This document shows positions 63,801-64,000 of a stretch of 64,000 nt of DNA, in pieces. Source of the stretch: Nibrella saemangeumensis (lineage in GTDB: Bacteria > Bacteroidota > Bacteroidia > Cytophagales > Spirosomataceae); contig NZ_BAABHD010000082.1 of NCBI RefSeq assembly GCF_039541915.1, positions 62,001 through 126,000 of the forward strand, written 5' to 3'. Below the pieces are notes generated by a model. It searched no databases. It saw only the letters and a program-made list of their open reading frames with translations, and was not told the origin of the DNA. Position numbers and translations under genes: made by a program. The stretch's first letter is position 1. Every line of letters begins with the position of its first letter.

Positions 63801-63859
63801 CCGTTTACTCAATAGTGGGGCAGGGAACCCGGGTAGAACTATCCCTTAAAATCACCTGA
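60836..63859 (+). CDS. beta-propeller sensor histidine kinase (Reg_prop/Y_Y_Y/HisKA_3)
   Basis: A 1007-aa kinase. After a signal peptide, two seven-bladed propellers of Reg_prop repeats (HDEVTCLLKDRQGFMWFGTV; LWIATDQGLTRLD and many more) cover about residues 30-680, a Y_Y_Y domain follows (about 690-760; RFAALNFSQSSRNRYAYKLE), then one transmembrane helix (GLILLGLLIVLGVS) and HisKA_3 (RRIASDLHDDMGSTLSSIRI, phospho-His near 818) with HATPase_c (NGRGF). It has no fused AraC regulator, unlike classic hybrid systems. The partner regulator begins 42 nt downstream. Confidence 0.95.
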   Translation: MKQVVVFWWMLRIVLPWLALSVSQAQPTHPAFEHYTTDQGLSHDEVTCLLKDRQGFMWFGTVKGLNRFDGTHFKQYYAGPGQLPGNHVYDMAPDEHGQLWIATDQGLTRLDPVRETFTPIRLPKLTLASPTYDIFRVVPDGRGSAWFGSMERLFKIDIRTLQYKSYPLPDDIRSKSYIVKPTIDPVGRLWLVLGGAIYRFDEGTGQYHYYAGRNFGHLDTELLVSELLVDSRKQLLAATWGKGLWRYNAQTDTFAPYKDLGGTAMLAMAEDSVASEGRLLWIGGGLHGVQQYWLQTGRYIDIPFDPQEPYSHNGGTVSAVFKDQQSGIVWFATDKGVEKIDPWSVRFQRKRLGSFFEDNQFNIVSGVVEDNHTPGRYWLSVWVNGVYRWDQSSDKLVHYRHENTPALKSNELFDIVQDKTGRIYLGSRFGLVTFDPAKNKWQSYFSFLKTPKINHKLMKLLLTDDGRLWMGTNYEGLWYVNTTAAGPEEASFKQVPLPGGYPEQSQQVVDLAIDNRQRLWVASNRGLHCVDRGGQVARQIPLGRYSQYQMAAVLATRNGSVWVAGTDFLLELQPSGHIRRVVTPAKGLQGQVQSLLEDSQGAIWMATNNYLHRLDPATGLFSYYKKEDGLISNSLNTLRQNRNGDIFIGHINGFNRFDPLQLRVNRLPPPIAITSIEVMNQPRRWATGEPVTLQADENVVTIRFAALNFSQSSRNRYAYKLEGFDQDWVYSTAGQATYTNLDGGDYQLRVRACNNDGVWNEAGLTVPLTVKAPVYKTAWFRTGLILLGLLIVLGVSRYRQQQRRRIDQIRRRIASDLHDDMGSTLSSIRIISDVLQQQAQQAVPVSVPMLARISESATALSESMHDIIWAIKPDEETLEDLVTRMRHFANTLLDARGIAFDTAIPPSFTNTRLDLAQRRNLYLIFKEALNNAVKYAECTQVRLSLQVTGSTLTMSLEDNGRGFVPSEIRAGNGLLNLHRRAAEIGGILTVYSIVGQGTRVELSLKIT

Positions 63860-63901
63860 AAAGGTGATTCACCGTAACCGGCAAAGCGTTTACTTTGGGA
63901 T

Positions 63902-64000
63902 ATGGAAGCACCAATCAGGCTAGTGTATTTTGAAGACAATAAAGCGTTGCGCGAAGGCATGTCGTTTTTGTTTCAGGCTACACCGGGTTTTGCCTTGCTG
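63902..64000 (+). CDS. response regulator, partial (5' end only)
   Basis: The first 33 codons only: MEAPIRLVYFEDNKALREGM, followed by SFLFQATPG, the start of a receiver domain with the acidic pair E-D. It lies 42 nt behind the beta-propeller kinase and is probably its NarL-type partner. Output domain is outside the window. Confidence 0.8.
   Translation, partial: MEAPIRLVYFEDNKALREGMSFLFQATPGFALL

Noticed and set aside
1..64000. CRISPR array or toxin-antitoxin/defence island
   Set aside because: No regularly spaced repeats with unique spacers, no cas genes and no recognisable defence genes were found.

Overview
The window looks like a chromosome segment from a Bacteroidota bacterium of the order Cytophagales, probably a Spirosoma-like member of Spirosomataceae. 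This rests on moderately high GC, promoters of the TTG-N20-TAnnTTTG type before tRNA genes, abundant PF14905-type outer-membrane barrels, LytS/LytTR systems and giant beta-propeller histidine kinases, and many one-domain lipoproteins and DinB proteins. There is no CRISPR array, prophage or rRNA operon.

Layout. 1-2154 (minus) holds the late cobalamin genes cobT, cobS and a cobC-like phosphatase cut by the window edge. 2361-4534 contains two freshly damaged genes around an intact aldo/keto reductase: one is frameshifted by a 5-bp duplication, the other interrupted by one in-frame TAA. 4861-7919 has an NAD(P)-binding protein, a SulP transporter and small proteins. 8044-11053 is an insertion-sequence graveyard: an intact IS3-family element (8820-10103, ATAG target duplication) sits at the broken end of an older IS3-family element, followed by an ISL3-family remnant. 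11816-13515 is a sigma factor / putative membrane anti-sigma / CPBP intramembrane protease cluster. An orphan LytS-type kinase and an alginate-lyase-like enzyme follow. 16502-17240 holds a decayed Tn3-family transposase and an AT-rich island next to tRNA-Ser.

17546-33611 is mostly housekeeping: purL, truA, a MocA-like transferase, thyA, OsmC, a siroheme synthase N-domain protein, pgi, a GH25 lysozyme, a 1-Cys peroxiredoxin, a NarL-type two-component pair, tRNA-Ala, a Nudix hydrolase and an NlpC/P60 lipoprotein. Then come tex, a Kef/CPA2-type antiporter and a pirin.

38349-44912 is the most system-like region. A LytS kinase and LytTR regulator are divergent from an ABC ATPase and an ABC permease fused to an M1-type zinc peptidase. 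The gap between them carries three exact-period 21-bp repeats ending in an inverted repeat, a plausible operator.

45100-64000 holds a DsbA/FrnE-like protein, a penicillin-acylase-family hydrolase, two DinB proteins, two SMP-30 lactonases, a large glycosidase-like protein adjoining a propeller-HEAT-cytochrome c protein, a TonB-dependent barrel, Dps, and a beta-propeller kinase followed by a truncated response regulator. Several 3'-end gaps carry very long, word-like inverted repeats of unrelated sequence that probably act as terminators.
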